Below, piece by piece: positions 32,886 to 42,297 of a stretch of DNA of 64,000 nt. The notes under the pieces are model-generated. The model worked only from the letters and a program-made list of their open reading frames with translations, searched no databases and had not been told where the DNA came from. Position numbers and translations under genes: made by a program. The stretch lies in assembly GCF_035607535.1 (NCBI RefSeq), contig NZ_JAYDZX010000012.1, positions 1 to 64,000 on the forward strand, written 5' to 3'. Numbering within the stretch: position 1 is the first letter of the stretch; the number at the start of each line of letters is the position of its first letter. This DNA comes from Salinimicrobium sp035607535. Lineage in GTDB: Bacteria; Bacteroidota; Bacteroidia; Flavobacteriales; Flavobacteriaceae.

Positions 32886-34241
32886 TTAAAACGTTGAGGT
32901 AGGAAAAACGATCACACTTTCATTTCCGTTTTTACCTACTGCAGAAACTCCAAAATAAAAATTGTCTATCACAATTCCTTCAAGAGTGAAATTATCAACA
33001 TCTCCAACGTATCTGGAATGTTGCCATTGTGGGGCAGTAGTATCTCTCCAGTAAACTTTATAACCTGCAACATCGTCTCCCGGAATCTTTTTCCATTTAA
33101 GTTTAGCCGAAGGTTCAACAATGCCGCCAATGGAAACTTCTTCGGGAGCAGGAGGTGCCCAGGCGAGACTTGCCATGGTAATGGCATTCACAGCCGTTAG
33201 TTTGGCAGCGTAATCAAAGTTGACATGGTCAATAACATCGCCATATGCGATTCCATCTTCGGTACGAATGTCCTGGTGCTGCTGAGTGTAATTCTCATGT
33301 GCCTCCATGATCCTGATACCGGCAAAACCAAGATCATTGAATGGCCTGTGGTGACCACCACGCCCAAATCTATCCAGCCTGTAGACCATCATAGGGTTCA
33401 TTTCGGGCATATAGGTTTCTGTAACGCGATGAACATACCTTGCTAATTGCCGGGAAATTCCATCCACTTCGCCTCCATAATATCTTCTCATTCTCCTTTG
33501 ATCCTCAGTCTCGGTAGGAGGCACAGGTTCAGAAAAGATCCTGAAGGTACGGTTGTCGATAACTCCGTCAACTCCTTCGATGTTCCCGATCATATCATTG
33601 TTTAAAACTCCTATGATCTCCCAACCTTCGTCTTTAGCCATTTGCGCAAAACCCTGTCCGCCAAACAATTCCTGTTCTTCTCCTGAAAGCCCGAGGTAAA
33701 CAATGCTGTTCTCAAAGTCGTACTTGGAAAGAACTCTTGCTGCCTCCATCACTCCGGCCATACCACTGGCGTTGTCATTGGCTCCGGGAGCATCTGTAGT
33801 AAAATCCATGGTATTGCTGGCCCGGGAATCTATATCCCCACTCATTATGATGTAGCGGTTAGGGTATTTAGTTCCTTTTTGTACCGCCACAACGTTTACG
33901 ACCCATGCGTCTTTAGGAACTCTTCGGTTTCCTTCCTTTGTAACAAAATCCTTTTGGTAAAAAACATCGAGACATCCGTTACATTCTCTTGAAGTCTTTT
34001 CAAAATCGGCTTTGATGAATCTTCGTGCAGCTCCAATCCCGCGGGTGTCAGAAATGGTATCACTAAAGGTGTTACGGGTACCAAAGCCGGCAAGTCGGCG
34101 AATATCTTCCTCAATCTTATCGGCAGAAACAGATTCGATAATGTCATAAATTCTAAGATCTACCTGTGGTGGTGCTACTTCTTGTGAAAAGCTGGTAAAG
34201 CCACAAAAAACTAAGGTGGCAAAAAGGGCATTTTTAAACAT
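32886..34241 (-). CDS. M28-family metallopeptidase-like protein with C-terminal Fn3-like domain
   Basis: Encodes 451 aa with a signal peptide (ending near SFSQ). The M28 domain (about residues 110-345) keeps Asp156 (GANDNASG), the catalytic Glu188 and ligand Glu189 (SGEEQELF), an Asp (LNNDMIGN) and a late His (EAHENY). The usual GHxDS motif reads GDIDS, so the first zinc-ligand His is Asp136. Residues 355-451 look like a fibronectin III-type domain. An exported aminopeptidase is likely, but the His-to-Asp change may alter metal binding. Confidence 0.85.
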   Translation of the reverse strand: MFKNALFATLVFCGFTSFSQEVAPPQVDLRIYDIIESVSADKIEEDIRRLAGFGTRNTFSDTISDTRGIGAARRFIKADFEKTSRECNGCLDVFYQKDFVTKEGNRRVPKDAWVVNVVAVQKGTKYPNRYIIMSGDIDSRASNTMDFTTDAPGANDNASGMAGVMEAARVLSKYDFENSIVYLGLSGEEQELFGGQGFAQMAKDEGWEIIGVLNNDMIGNIEGVDGVIDNRTFRIFSEPVPPTETEDQRRMRRYYGGEVDGISRQLARYVHRVTETYMPEMNPMMVYRLDRFGRGGHHRPFNDLGFAGIRIMEAHENYTQQHQDIRTEDGIAYGDVIDHVNFDYAAKLTAVNAITMASLAWAPPAPEEVSIGGIVEPSAKLKWKKIPGDDVAGYKVYWRDTTAPQWQHSRYVGDVDNFTLEGIVIDNFYFGVSAVGKNGNESVIVFPTSTF

Positions 34242-34285
34242 AATTATTTTTTGATTTCTTCTGGCAAAATACTAAAAATAGGCCA

Positions 34286-34313
34286 TAAAAAAAGCTGCAT
34301 TGTTCATGCAGCT
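34286..34313 (-). terminator. Terminator of the YtxH gene
   Basis: AGCTGCAT / ATGCAGCT arms with a five-base loop are followed on the minus strand by seven T, 22 bp past the YtxH stop. Confidence 0.88.
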
Positions 34314-34334
34314 CTAATCTAAGGTATGATTTAC

Positions 34335-34601
34335 CTAGTAAATGATCTTGTCATCACCGTCCATCTCGGCCTCAAGTTGTTTTGACTTACCTCTAAATTT
34401 TGATTTTACAGTGTCGTAACGGTGAGAAAGATTGTCGGCCATATCGTTGTATTTACTTTTGGCTCCATACATATATTCGTTGCTCTTGTCAGCAATATTT
34501 TTACGGGTTTCAGAACCCTTTTTAGGTGCAAAAAGCAAGCCTGCGATGGCACCAAGAGCGGCTCCTGAAAGTATTCCTGCTAAAATTTTTCCTGTTTTCA
34601 T
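34335..34601 (-). CDS. YtxH domain protein
   Basis: Encodes 88 aa. A glycine/alanine-rich membrane helix (ILAGILSGAALGAIAGLLFA) is followed at once by PKKGSETRKNI, the YtxH signature, and a charged helical tail. YtxH proteins are small general-stress membrane proteins of unknown mechanism. It is a single-gene transcript with a clear terminator. Confidence 0.9.
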   Translation of the reverse strand: MKTGKILAGILSGAALGAIAGLLFAPKKGSETRKNIADKSNEYMYGAKSKYNDMADNLSHRYDTVKSKFRGKSKQLEAEMDGDDKIIY

Positions 34602-34750
34602 TTTCTGTTATTTTCTAATTGATAATGGTTAAATATCCAGGTACTAATATAAGTCTAATTGTGTGTCCTGTAAGGAAATGCTTAGTTAAGGTTGAATTAA
34701 AAATGCTGAAAATTTTAGCTGATATTTAACAGCCCACAACCACTTTATCC

Positions 34751-36967
34751 TCACCGGGTAAGGCTAACAAATTGGTCAAGGAGCTCCCTTACCTCATCAA
34801 CATTATCTATGTAATATTTAGCCTCAGTCTTATTCATACCTACTTTTACTGTTACCGTTTGATCTGGTAGTTCGGTAAAGAGATATTCATCTGTCCAGTC
34901 ATCCCCAATGGCAAACATAAAATCGTATTTTTCAACCAGTAGCTTATTGGCTGCTTTTCCCTTGTTCACACCACTGTTCTTAATTTCCAGCACTTTATTT
35001 CCCTGTAGTACAGAAAGTCCGTGATTGGAGATCATGTCCTTGAGAACTGCCGAAAGTTCGTTGGCTCTCACCTCACCCAGTTCAGGATTGGCTTTTCGAT
35101 AATGCCATGCGAGGGAAAAATTCTTTTCTTCGATAAAAGTTCCCGGGGTACGATCTACATAGGTCTCCAAAACCGGCCTTACAGAAGCCATCCAGTTGTT
35201 ATTAAGATTCTCTGTCATCTGCCATTTTTCGTTTACGGGCCTGTTCCACACGCCGTGTTCAGCAATAAGTTCAATAGGAACATTCTTCCACCAGGTTCCC
35301 AGAGTTTCTTTATCCCTTCCACTAATTAGTACCACCCGGGTATTTTTTTGATCTCCGAGCCTGGAGATCAACTCGATCAATTCGGGATCGGGCATTGCTT
35401 CGTCGGGTTTGTCTACAAATTTCCGCAGGGTGCCATCATAATCGAGGAAGAGGATGCGACGCTGGGCCGCACTATATTTGTCAAAAAGGTCCTTTTTGAC
35501 ATTATCTGTCAATTCGATCGCTTTAAATGCTTTTCGTGAATTCCGGGTTTCTCGTAAGCTTTTCATAAAATCATTTGCCCATTTTTCGACATTGTACCGC
35601 TTAAGTCTTTTTTGAAGCAGCTTATTTCGTCGCACCTGCTCTTCTTCGGGCATTTCAAGAGCCATCTTTATGGAGTCAACTATTTGTTCAAAATTGTTGG
35701 GATTAATAATAAGCGCTTCATTAAGTTCATGAGCCGCACCGGCCATTTCGCTCAAAATTAAAACCCCGGTATGATCTGTTCTTGTTGCTACATACTCCTT
35801 AGCTACCAAATTCATTCCGTCTCTTGTAGGGGTAATGAGGGCAACATCACTTGAGGTGTAGAGGTCAATAAGATTTTCAAAAGGCATGGAGCGATAAAAA
35901 TACCAGATTGGCGTCCAGTTTATTGTAGCGAACCTCCCGTTGATACGCCCCACCAGCTCATCAATCTCCTTTTTCAATAATTGGTACTGCGGAACATTGG
36001 TCCTGGAAGGAACAGCTAGCATTATCAATCTTACCTTTTCCTGATATTCGGGATATTTTTCCAGGAAATACCCAAAAGCTCTTATCCTGTTGGCAATCCC
36101 TTTGGTGTAATCCAGCCTGTCGATCGAAAGGATCAATTTGGTGTTACGGGTAACGTATTTATGGTAGTCCAGCTTTTTTTGAATATCTGAATTCTCACTT
36201 CTTGGCTGACTATAGTGTTCTTTCGCGGCATTCCAGAATTTTTTATAATCAATTCCCATGGGGAAGGAGTCCGATCTCACGATGCGACTTCCAATATTTA
36301 CGCTGTTAAAGTTGATGTCATACCTCAAAATTCTATTTACAGAACGAAGGAAATGCCTCTCATAGTCATAGGTGTGGAAGCCAATAAGATCTGCTCCCAA
36401 CATTCCTTTCAGCACTTCCTCCCTCCAGGGCAGGGTTCTAAAGACTTCGGAAGAAGGAAAGGGTATGTGGTTAAAGAATCCTATAGTCACCTTTGAATTC
36501 TTTTTTCTTATATATTCCGGAAGTAGCAGGAGTTGGTAGTCGTGGACCCAAACTACATCATCATCATTAAGTCGTTCTAAAACTGCATCGGCGTATTTTT
36601 CATTGACCTGTTTATATGCCTCCCAGTGTTCGGGCTGAAATTCTGTGTACTCCATAAAATAATGGAACAACGGCCAGATGGTTCGATTGCTAAATCCATA
36701 GTAGAATTTCTCAATTTCTTCGGAAGTAAGGGAGACAGCTACGCAATCCTGATTTTGAACTTCGGCATCTACTTTTTGTTGCAGGTCTTCGGGAATATCT
36801 TCAGCAGCCATGCCGGTCCATCCAATCCAAATGCTGTCACCTTCCTGATGAAAGCTTTTTAGTCCTGTAGCCAGGCCGCCGACGCTGGGGGTAACTTCTA
36901 TTTCTTGATCTTCTGTAATGTTTATTTGTAAGGGTAGGCGATTAGAGATTATTATTGTTTTGCCCAT
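34751..36967 (-). CDS. otsAB: Fused trehalose-6-phosphate synthase/phosphatase
   Basis: Encodes 738 aa. Residues 1-460 are the GT20 synthase (HDYQLLLLPEYI, GFFNHIPFPSSEVFR, DRLDYTKGIANR, TPTRDGMNLVAKEYVA). Residues about 490-735 are the HAD phosphatase (LFLDYDGTLRKF, VVLISGRDKETL, IGDDWTDEYLF). It makes trehalose from UDP-glucose and glucose-6-phosphate via the phosphate ester within one polypeptide. It is divergent from a GH15 hydrolase, a common pairing in Bacteroidota. Confidence 0.96.
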   Translation of the reverse strand: MGKTIIISNRLPLQINITEDQEIEVTPSVGGLATGLKSFHQEGDSIWIGWTGMAAEDIPEDLQQKVDAEVQNQDCVAVSLTSEEIEKFYYGFSNRTIWPLFHYFMEYTEFQPEHWEAYKQVNEKYADAVLERLNDDDVVWVHDYQLLLLPEYIRKKNSKVTIGFFNHIPFPSSEVFRTLPWREEVLKGMLGADLIGFHTYDYERHFLRSVNRILRYDINFNSVNIGSRIVRSDSFPMGIDYKKFWNAAKEHYSQPRSENSDIQKKLDYHKYVTRNTKLILSIDRLDYTKGIANRIRAFGYFLEKYPEYQEKVRLIMLAVPSRTNVPQYQLLKKEIDELVGRINGRFATINWTPIWYFYRSMPFENLIDLYTSSDVALITPTRDGMNLVAKEYVATRTDHTGVLILSEMAGAAHELNEALIINPNNFEQIVDSIKMALEMPEEEQVRRNKLLQKRLKRYNVEKWANDFMKSLRETRNSRKAFKAIELTDNVKKDLFDKYSAAQRRILFLDYDGTLRKFVDKPDEAMPDPELIELISRLGDQKNTRVVLISGRDKETLGTWWKNVPIELIAEHGVWNRPVNEKWQMTENLNNNWMASVRPVLETYVDRTPGTFIEEKNFSLAWHYRKANPELGEVRANELSAVLKDMISNHGLSVLQGNKVLEIKNSGVNKGKAANKLLVEKYDFMFAIGDDWTDEYLFTELPDQTVTVKVGMNKTEAKYYIDNVDEVRELLDQFVSLTR

Positions 36968-37062
36968 AGGAAAATTTAAGCGGGTTCTATCTGATTGATT
37001 TTCCTTAAATTTCCGAAATTTTAAATAAGCACCCTACCATTTTAAAAGAACTTTAAGACTAG

Positions 37063-38880
37063 ATGAAAACATTAGATTATGGGTTGATCGGCAACTGTAA
37101 AAGTGCTGCATTGATCTCAAAGTTGGGCTCGTTGGACTGGTGTTGTTTGCCTAATTTCAACTCCGCTTCTGTCTTCGCCAAACTACTAGATAAAGACAAA
37201 GGAGGACACTTCTCATTTGAAGTTTCCGAAGATTACAAGATCACTCAGAAATACCTGTGGAGAACCAATATTCTTTCCACCACATTCACTTCGGAAGAGG
37301 CCGCTTTCCAGGTCATAGACTTTATGCCGAGATATAGGAAGGATAATGGTGTCTTTTATACCCCACCGGATATTATCCGCTATATAAGGATCCTCAAAGG
37401 AAATCCGAAAATAAGAGTTAATTATTCGCCGAAGCTCAATTATGCCCAGGAGGAGACTTTCACCGAAAATCACCGTTATTACCTGAAGAGCTTTACCAAA
37501 AAAGGCACCTATGACTCCCTTTACCTATATACCAGTCTAGGGCTGGATGATGTACTTCACGGGGAGGAGATCACCTTAAAAGAGGATGCTTATTTCCTTA
37601 TGGGATATCATGAGAAACTAAGAGAGCAAAATCTGGACCGGGCATACCTGAAATTCCAGCGCACCAAGACCTATTGGATGAACTGGAGTGAGTCTACTAC
37701 AAAATATCCTCATTATGAGGAACAAATTATGCGAAGTGCTCTCGTTCTTAAAGCCATGAGCTATGAAAAGACAGGAGCTGTACTTGCCGCTGTTACGACC
37801 TCTTTGCCCGAAACCATTGGGGAAGTAAGAAACTGGGATTACAGGTTTTGCTGGATACGTGATGCTTCAATGGTGATCAAGGTAATGAGCACTTTAGGGC
37901 ACCGCCAGTCTGCTGAAAATTTCCTGCAGTTCATAATTGACCTTATCCCACACAAGGATGAGAAACTGCAAATCATGTATGGGATCAATGGAGAAAAGGA
38001 ACTTACAGAACACATTTTAGAGCACCTTGAAGGCTACGAAGGTTCAAAACCTGTGAGAATAGGGAATGCAGCCTACATCCAAAAACAGAATGACATTTAT
38101 GGGATCTTAATGGAGGTGATCTACCAGCAGTTCCTTAGGTTCGAAACGACCTTGGAAAATAGTGAGGAGCTCTGGACCATTGTACGGGGTATCGTGAGGA
38201 TCGTGGAAGAACACTGGAAGCAGCCCGATAAAGGGATCTGGGAATTTAGAAGTGAGGAACGTCACTTCACCTTTTCGAAACTCTTGTGCTGGGTAGCTGT
38301 AGATCGTGCTGTTAAAATTGGAGAGATCCTTAGGAATGGTATTAATGACCAGAAATGGAAAACTCTTAGGCAGGAAATATATGATGATATCTACCACAGG
38401 GGCTGGAATGAAGAGGTGCAGGCATATACCCAATCCTATGGCTCTAAGGACCTGGATGCATCGACCCTATTGATGGAGACCTATGGATTTATAAAGGCTA
38501 AAGATCCACGTTTTGTGAGTACTGTTCATGCAACAGAGCGGGAACTTTGTCATAACGGGCTGCTCTTTAGATATAAGAATAAAGATGATTTTGGAACTCC
38601 ATCTTCTTCGTTCACCATTTGTACCTTCTGGTTCATCAATAGCCTTTACAAGATAGGTGAAAAAGAAAAGGCGCTTAAAATGTTTGACCAGCTGCTGTCT
38701 TACAGTAACCATCTGGGGCTGTTTAGTGAAGATCTTGACTTTGAGACAAAACGATTGCTCGGGAACTTCCCTCAGGCTTATTCTCACCTCGCTTTAATCG
38801 AGACGGCAATGAATTTTTCCCAGAATATCACTTCTGAAGCCCGACTGAAGGATCTTTTGAGCGAGGAGGCTCCTCTTTAA
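37063..38880 (+). CDS. Glycoside hydrolase family 15 protein (glucoamylase/trehalase-like)
   Basis: Encodes 605 aa. The N-terminal super-sandwich (DYGLIGNCKSAALISKLGSL) is followed by an (alpha/alpha)6 barrel with the GH15 signatures GEVRNWDYRFCWIRDASM (catalytic acid region) and GLFSEDLD (base Glu) near the C-terminus. GH15 enzymes hydrolyse alpha-glucosides; actinobacterial relatives are trehalases. The divergent neighbour otsAB makes trehalase activity the best guess. The last 53 bp overlap the convergent mscS-like gene. Confidence 0.9.
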   Translation: MKTLDYGLIGNCKSAALISKLGSLDWCCLPNFNSASVFAKLLDKDKGGHFSFEVSEDYKITQKYLWRTNILSTTFTSEEAAFQVIDFMPRYRKDNGVFYTPPDIIRYIRILKGNPKIRVNYSPKLNYAQEETFTENHRYYLKSFTKKGTYDSLYLYTSLGLDDVLHGEEITLKEDAYFLMGYHEKLREQNLDRAYLKFQRTKTYWMNWSESTTKYPHYEEQIMRSALVLKAMSYEKTGAVLAAVTTSLPETIGEVRNWDYRFCWIRDASMVIKVMSTLGHRQSAENFLQFIIDLIPHKDEKLQIMYGINGEKELTEHILEHLEGYEGSKPVRIGNAAYIQKQNDIYGILMEVIYQQFLRFETTLENSEELWTIVRGIVRIVEEHWKQPDKGIWEFRSEERHFTFSKLLCWVAVDRAVKIGEILRNGINDQKWKTLRQEIYDDIYHRGWNEEVQAYTQSYGSKDLDASTLLMETYGFIKAKDPRFVSTVHATERELCHNGLLFRYKNKDDFGTPSSSFTICTFWFINSLYKIGEKEKALKMFDQLLSYSNHLGLFSEDLDFETKRLLGNFPQAYSHLALIETAMNFSQNITSEARLKDLLSEEAPL

Positions 38881-39895
38881 TTTCCAGACGGGTTCGCGGC
38901 AAACTGTCGGGGAAATTCTTCTGAATGTATTTCAGGAGGTTTTCCCTGGCATAAACCCGCAGATCCCATGCTGTAGGCGCATCTTTGGCGCTCATGAGAG
39001 CACGAAGCTCCATGGTCTTTTCAGAAAGGTCTGTCACCTGGATGACATTCACCTTTCGGTCCCAAAGTTCGGTAGCATTGAGAAGCCGGGTCAATTCCTC
39101 CCGTAGTTTGTCGATTGGGAGATCAAAGTCGGTATAGATATATACTGTACCCAGAATGTCTGATGAATTTCTGGTCCAGTTTTGAAAGGGTTTTTCGATG
39201 AAGTAGGTGGTAGGCAGAACAAGACGGCGCTTGTCCCAGATCTGGACCACTACATACGTCAGCTTGATTTCCTCGATTCGTCCCCATTCTCCTTCAACTA
39301 TTACCACGTCGTCGAGCCGAATAGGTTGTGCAATCGCAATCTGAATTCCCGCGAAAATGGTTCCGAATACTTTTTGAGCCGAAAGCCCCAGAATAATTCC
39401 GGCAATTCCCGCAGAGGTGAGGAGGCTGACACCTACTTCCTCTACCCCGTCAAAGGTGAGGAGGGCGATCCCAAGACCAAAAAGAACTACTACAAAAATA
39501 GCAATCCTTTCAATAATGTTGAATTGAGTATAAACCTTTCTGGCTCTAAGATTATCGGCTTCGCTTACATCAAAACGTTTCAGAAATTGATTTTTTGCGA
39601 TTCTTATGGCAACTATAATGAACCAGGTAAAACTAAAGATCAACAGTATTGAACGCACATGCTGAAAAAAGTCGATCTGGCTTTCATTGGTTATGATCTC
39701 CCGGTTTATGAGGCCTGCCTGGATGGCCACAGCAAAAAATAGCGTGATCATGGGAATCTTTAAGCGGCTGGCAATATTGTGTGGGAGGATGTTACGGGGG
39801 TCTTTTCCCAGTTTCTTCAGTAAAAAATGTAGCAGAAAATAGAGAACAAATAAACCTGCCAGAAAAATGAGGATGCTTCTTGTGGAATCTTCCAT
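38828..39895 (-). CDS. MscS-type mechanosensitive channel
   Basis: Encodes 355 aa with about four or five membrane helices. TM3 carries the pore sequence (SLLTSAGIAGIILGLSAQKV), followed by the beta-domain PIRLDDVVIVEGEWGRIEEI and LPTTYFIEKPFQNWTRNS, typical of the MscS family. It releases solutes on osmotic downshock. Its C-terminal 18 codons overlap the end of the GH15 gene in antisense, coupling trehalose turnover and osmotic release in a compact locus. Confidence 0.92.
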   Translation of the reverse strand: MEDSTRSILIFLAGLFVLYFLLHFLLKKLGKDPRNILPHNIASRLKIPMITLFFAVAIQAGLINREIITNESQIDFFQHVRSILLIFSFTWFIIVAIRIAKNQFLKRFDVSEADNLRARKVYTQFNIIERIAIFVVVLFGLGIALLTFDGVEEVGVSLLTSAGIAGIILGLSAQKVFGTIFAGIQIAIAQPIRLDDVVIVEGEWGRIEEIKLTYVVVQIWDKRRLVLPTTYFIEKPFQNWTRNSSDILGTVYIYTDFDLPIDKLREELTRLLNATELWDRKVNVIQVTDLSEKTMELRALMSAKDAPTAWDLRVYARENLLKYIQKNFPDSLPRTRLEIKEEPPRSKDPSVGLQK

Positions 39896-39964
39896 AGACT
39901 TTCTTTTTCCTTTCTCATAATCTAAAAAACGAAGGGCACTTTAGCTGTTAAAAAAATACCAAAA

Positions 39965-39989
39965 GAAAAAGGCCGCCAGTGGCGACCTT
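39965..39989 (-). terminator. Terminator of the beta-oxidation operon
   Basis: On the minus strand AAGGTCGCC / GGCGGCCTT (one G-T wobble) with a three-base loop is followed by a T-rich run. It lies 28 bp past the acyl-CoA dehydrogenase stop. Confidence 0.82.
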
Positions 39990-40016
39990 AAACAGATTCA
40001 ATAATGCAAATTAAAA

Positions 40017-41837
40017 CTAGAAAGGATATTTGTTTTGGGCAATAACCTTATCTGATATTATTTTGCGCAGCTCAACAACATTTGGCTGGTTCTCGTATTT
40101 CGTAAAACGTTTTAGACCCATCAACATCATTCTTTGTTCATCACCTTCCGCAAAGGAAACGATTCCTTCCTTGGCTTTTTGGTTGATGGTGTCAACGGCA
40201 TGGTACAAATATAATTTCGCCATTGCGATTTGTTCCTTCTGGCTTTCTGCACCGTAACGTTTGGCATTCTTTTCGGTCCTTAAAATAGCAGATTCTGCCA
40301 TGTAGATCTCGATAAGAATATCGGCTGAAGCAAGTAATAGCTGCTGGTGGTCTTCAAGTTGAGGTCCGTATTTTTGTACTGCACTACCTGCAACCATAAG
40401 AAATACTTTTTTCAGTTTTTTCACCATCTCTTTTTCTTCAGCAAAAAGCTCAGAATAATCAGGTTTATCGAAGGAAGGGATTCCGGTCAGTTCTTCACCA
40501 ACCTTTGTAGCAGGGCCTAAAAGATCAACATGACCTTTCATAGCTTTCTTAATGAGCATTCCCACGCAAAGCATGCGGTTGATCTCGTTGGTACCTTCAT
40601 AGATACGGGTGATCCTGGCATCCCTCCAGGCCGATTCCATTGGTGCATCGGCCGAGAAGCCCATCCCTCCAAAGATCTGTATTCCTTCATCTGTACAGTT
40701 TTGAAGATCTTCTGAAACTGCCACTTTTAAAATAGAACATTCTATGGCATATTCTTCCACACCTTTTAATTCGGCCTCCTGGTGAGAATTTCCTTCTTCC
40801 TGTCGTATGGTGATCCTGTCTTCAATGTCTTTTGCAGCTCTGTATGAAGCCGATTCTCCCGCATAAGCTGAAGTAGCCATTTCTGCGATCTTGGACTTTA
40901 TAGCTCCAAACTGGGAAATAGGAGTTTTGAACTGCACCCGTTCATTCGCATATTGTACAGCTGCATCAATGGTTCTTCTTTGTGCATCAAGGCAAGCTCC
41001 CGCAAGTTTAATTCGGCCTACATTCAAGGCATTCATGGCAATCTTGAAGCCGTTGCCTCTTTCTGAAAGCATGTTCTCAACCGGCACTTTTGTATCGTTA
41101 AAGAATACCTGCCTGGTAGAGGAGGAGTGGATCCCCAGTTTTTTTTCTTCCTCTCCCAGCGAGATCCCGTTGGGATTTTCGGGGTCGTATTCAACAATGA
41201 ATCCGGTGATGTTTTTGTCGTCTTCGATACGGGCAAAAACGATCATCATATTGCAAAATCCGGCGTTAGAGATCCACATTTTTTGTCCGGTGATGCTATA
41301 GTACTTGCCGTCTTCAGAAAGTACAGCTTTTGTCTTACCCGAATTCGCGTCACTTCCTGCTCCCGGTTCTGTCAAAGCATAAGCACCAAACCATTCTCCG
41401 GTTGCCAGCTTCGGAAGATATTTTTTCTTTTGCTCTTCGTTCCCGTAAAGAGTAATAGGCAATGTCCCTATTCCTGAATGCGCTCCGAATGCCGTAGAAA
41501 AAGATCCCGTAGCTCCCGAAATATAATCTACCACTAGCATAGTGGTGACAAAGCCCATCCCCAGGCCGTCATATTCCTCGGGTACCGAAACTCCCAAAAA
41601 GCCCATTTCTCCGGCTTTTCTCATTAGCTCCTCGGTAAGCTCATAATTCTTCTTTTCGAACTCTTCCCTCTTCGGCATGAGTTCCCGGTTCACAAATTCA
41701 TGTACCGAATCCCGCATCATTTTCTGCTCATCCGAAAAATCTTCGGGTGTAAATACATTTTCTGCGCTGGTCTCTTTCACCAGGAACTGCCCTCCTCGGA
41801 GAAGGTCCTGTTTTTTATTGTCTGCTTCTGTTGCCAT
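40017..41837 (-). CDS. Acyl-CoA dehydrogenase, long form
   Basis: Encodes 606 aa. The three-part acyl-CoA dehydrogenase fold is seen: an N-terminal helical domain, the middle beta-domain (FGAYALTEPGAGSDA, WISNAGFCNMMIVFA) and the C-terminal domain with the catalytic-region ITRIYEGTNEINRML, then an extra helical extension from about residue 450. It oxidises acyl-CoA to enoyl-CoA with FAD. It is the last gene of the MarR-led beta-oxidation operon; the gap before it is occupied by a four-helix-bundle cassette. Confidence 0.94.
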   Translation of the reverse strand: MATEADNKKQDLLRGGQFLVKETSAENVFTPEDFSDEQKMMRDSVHEFVNRELMPKREEFEKKNYELTEELMRKAGEMGFLGVSVPEEYDGLGMGFVTTMLVVDYISGATGSFSTAFGAHSGIGTLPITLYGNEEQKKKYLPKLATGEWFGAYALTEPGAGSDANSGKTKAVLSEDGKYYSITGQKMWISNAGFCNMMIVFARIEDDKNITGFIVEYDPENPNGISLGEEEKKLGIHSSSTRQVFFNDTKVPVENMLSERGNGFKIAMNALNVGRIKLAGACLDAQRRTIDAAVQYANERVQFKTPISQFGAIKSKIAEMATSAYAGESASYRAAKDIEDRITIRQEEGNSHQEAELKGVEEYAIECSILKVAVSEDLQNCTDEGIQIFGGMGFSADAPMESAWRDARITRIYEGTNEINRMLCVGMLIKKAMKGHVDLLGPATKVGEELTGIPSFDKPDYSELFAEEKEMVKKLKKVFLMVAGSAVQKYGPQLEDHQQLLLASADILIEIYMAESAILRTEKNAKRYGAESQKEQIAMAKLYLYHAVDTINQKAKEGIVSFAEGDEQRMMLMGLKRFTKYENQPNVVELRKIISDKVIAQNKYPF

Positions 41838-41872
41838 TGTATTAAATATTTTTATTTATGTTTATTTCAGAG

Positions 41873-41900
41873 TCAAGAACCAAAAATCAAGAGTCAAGAC
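41873..41900. repeat. Heptamer array, 3' side of four-helix-bundle cassette 1
   Basis: TCAAGAA, CCAAAAA, TCAAGAG and TCAAGAC run with exact period seven. The inverse array (NTCTTGN) lies on the other side of the gene at 42263-42297. The stop codon of the four-helix gene lies inside the last unit. Confidence 0.75.
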
Positions 41901-42259
41901 TTTTTATCTAAGCCGTCAATAAATCCTGATATCATTCGTTGTAGGTCCTGAATCTTCTTTTCCAATTCCAAAAATTGTTGTTCATTGATATATTCCTCTT
42001 GGTGAGCTACAATCATTTGTGTCTCCCATTCAAAGGCTGAACCTAAACTAGTGTCAAGAAACTGACCGAAATGCCTGTCAGTTCTTTTACTTGTTCCCTC
42101 TGCAATATTGGAAGGAATAGAAACTGCACATCTTATTGATTGTGTAGTAAGATTATACTTTTCTATATCGGGGAAACTCTTTACAATTCTATAGGTGATT
42201 TTAACCAGGCTCATTCCTTCCTGCCAGATCTTCATCTTTTTATAATTGTGCCTCCCCAT
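41894..42259 (-). CDS. Four-helix-bundle protein (S23/IVS family), cassette 1
   Basis: Encodes 121 aa. I start at the ATG at 42259 (MGRHNYKKMKIWQEG) because the usual KxWQxxxxLxxxIY-like opening follows; the longer frame runs back into the thiolase gene through the repeats. The family signature is clear: QSIRCAVSIPSNIAEGTS (about residues 46-63), then LGSAFEWETQ. Related proteins occur in 23S rRNA intervening sequences and as Avd-like helpers. It is transcribed with the fatty-acid operon but has no evident part in it. Confidence 0.88.
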   Translation of the reverse strand: MGRHNYKKMKIWQEGMSLVKITYRIVKSFPDIEKYNLTTQSIRCAVSIPSNIAEGTSKRTDRHFGQFLDTSLGSAFEWETQMIVAHQEEYINEQQFLELEKKIQDLQRMISGFIDGLDKKS

Positions 42260-42262
42260 TTC

Positions 42263-42297
42263 GTCTTGGTTCTTGTCTCTTGGCTCTTGTTTCTTTT
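42263..42297. repeat. Heptamer array, 5' side of cassette 1
   Basis: GTCTTGG, TTCTTGT, CTCTTGG, CTCTTGT and a weaker TTCTTTT follow with exact period seven, ending at the thiolase stop codon. The units are the reverse complement of the NCAAGAN type at 41873-41900; a 10-bp CAAGAACCAA is shared exactly in inverse orientation. Confidence 0.75.

Noticed and set aside
39182..39652. 156-codon plus-strand frame within the mscS-like gene
   Set aside because: Antisense shadow; the minus-strand channel protein is clear.
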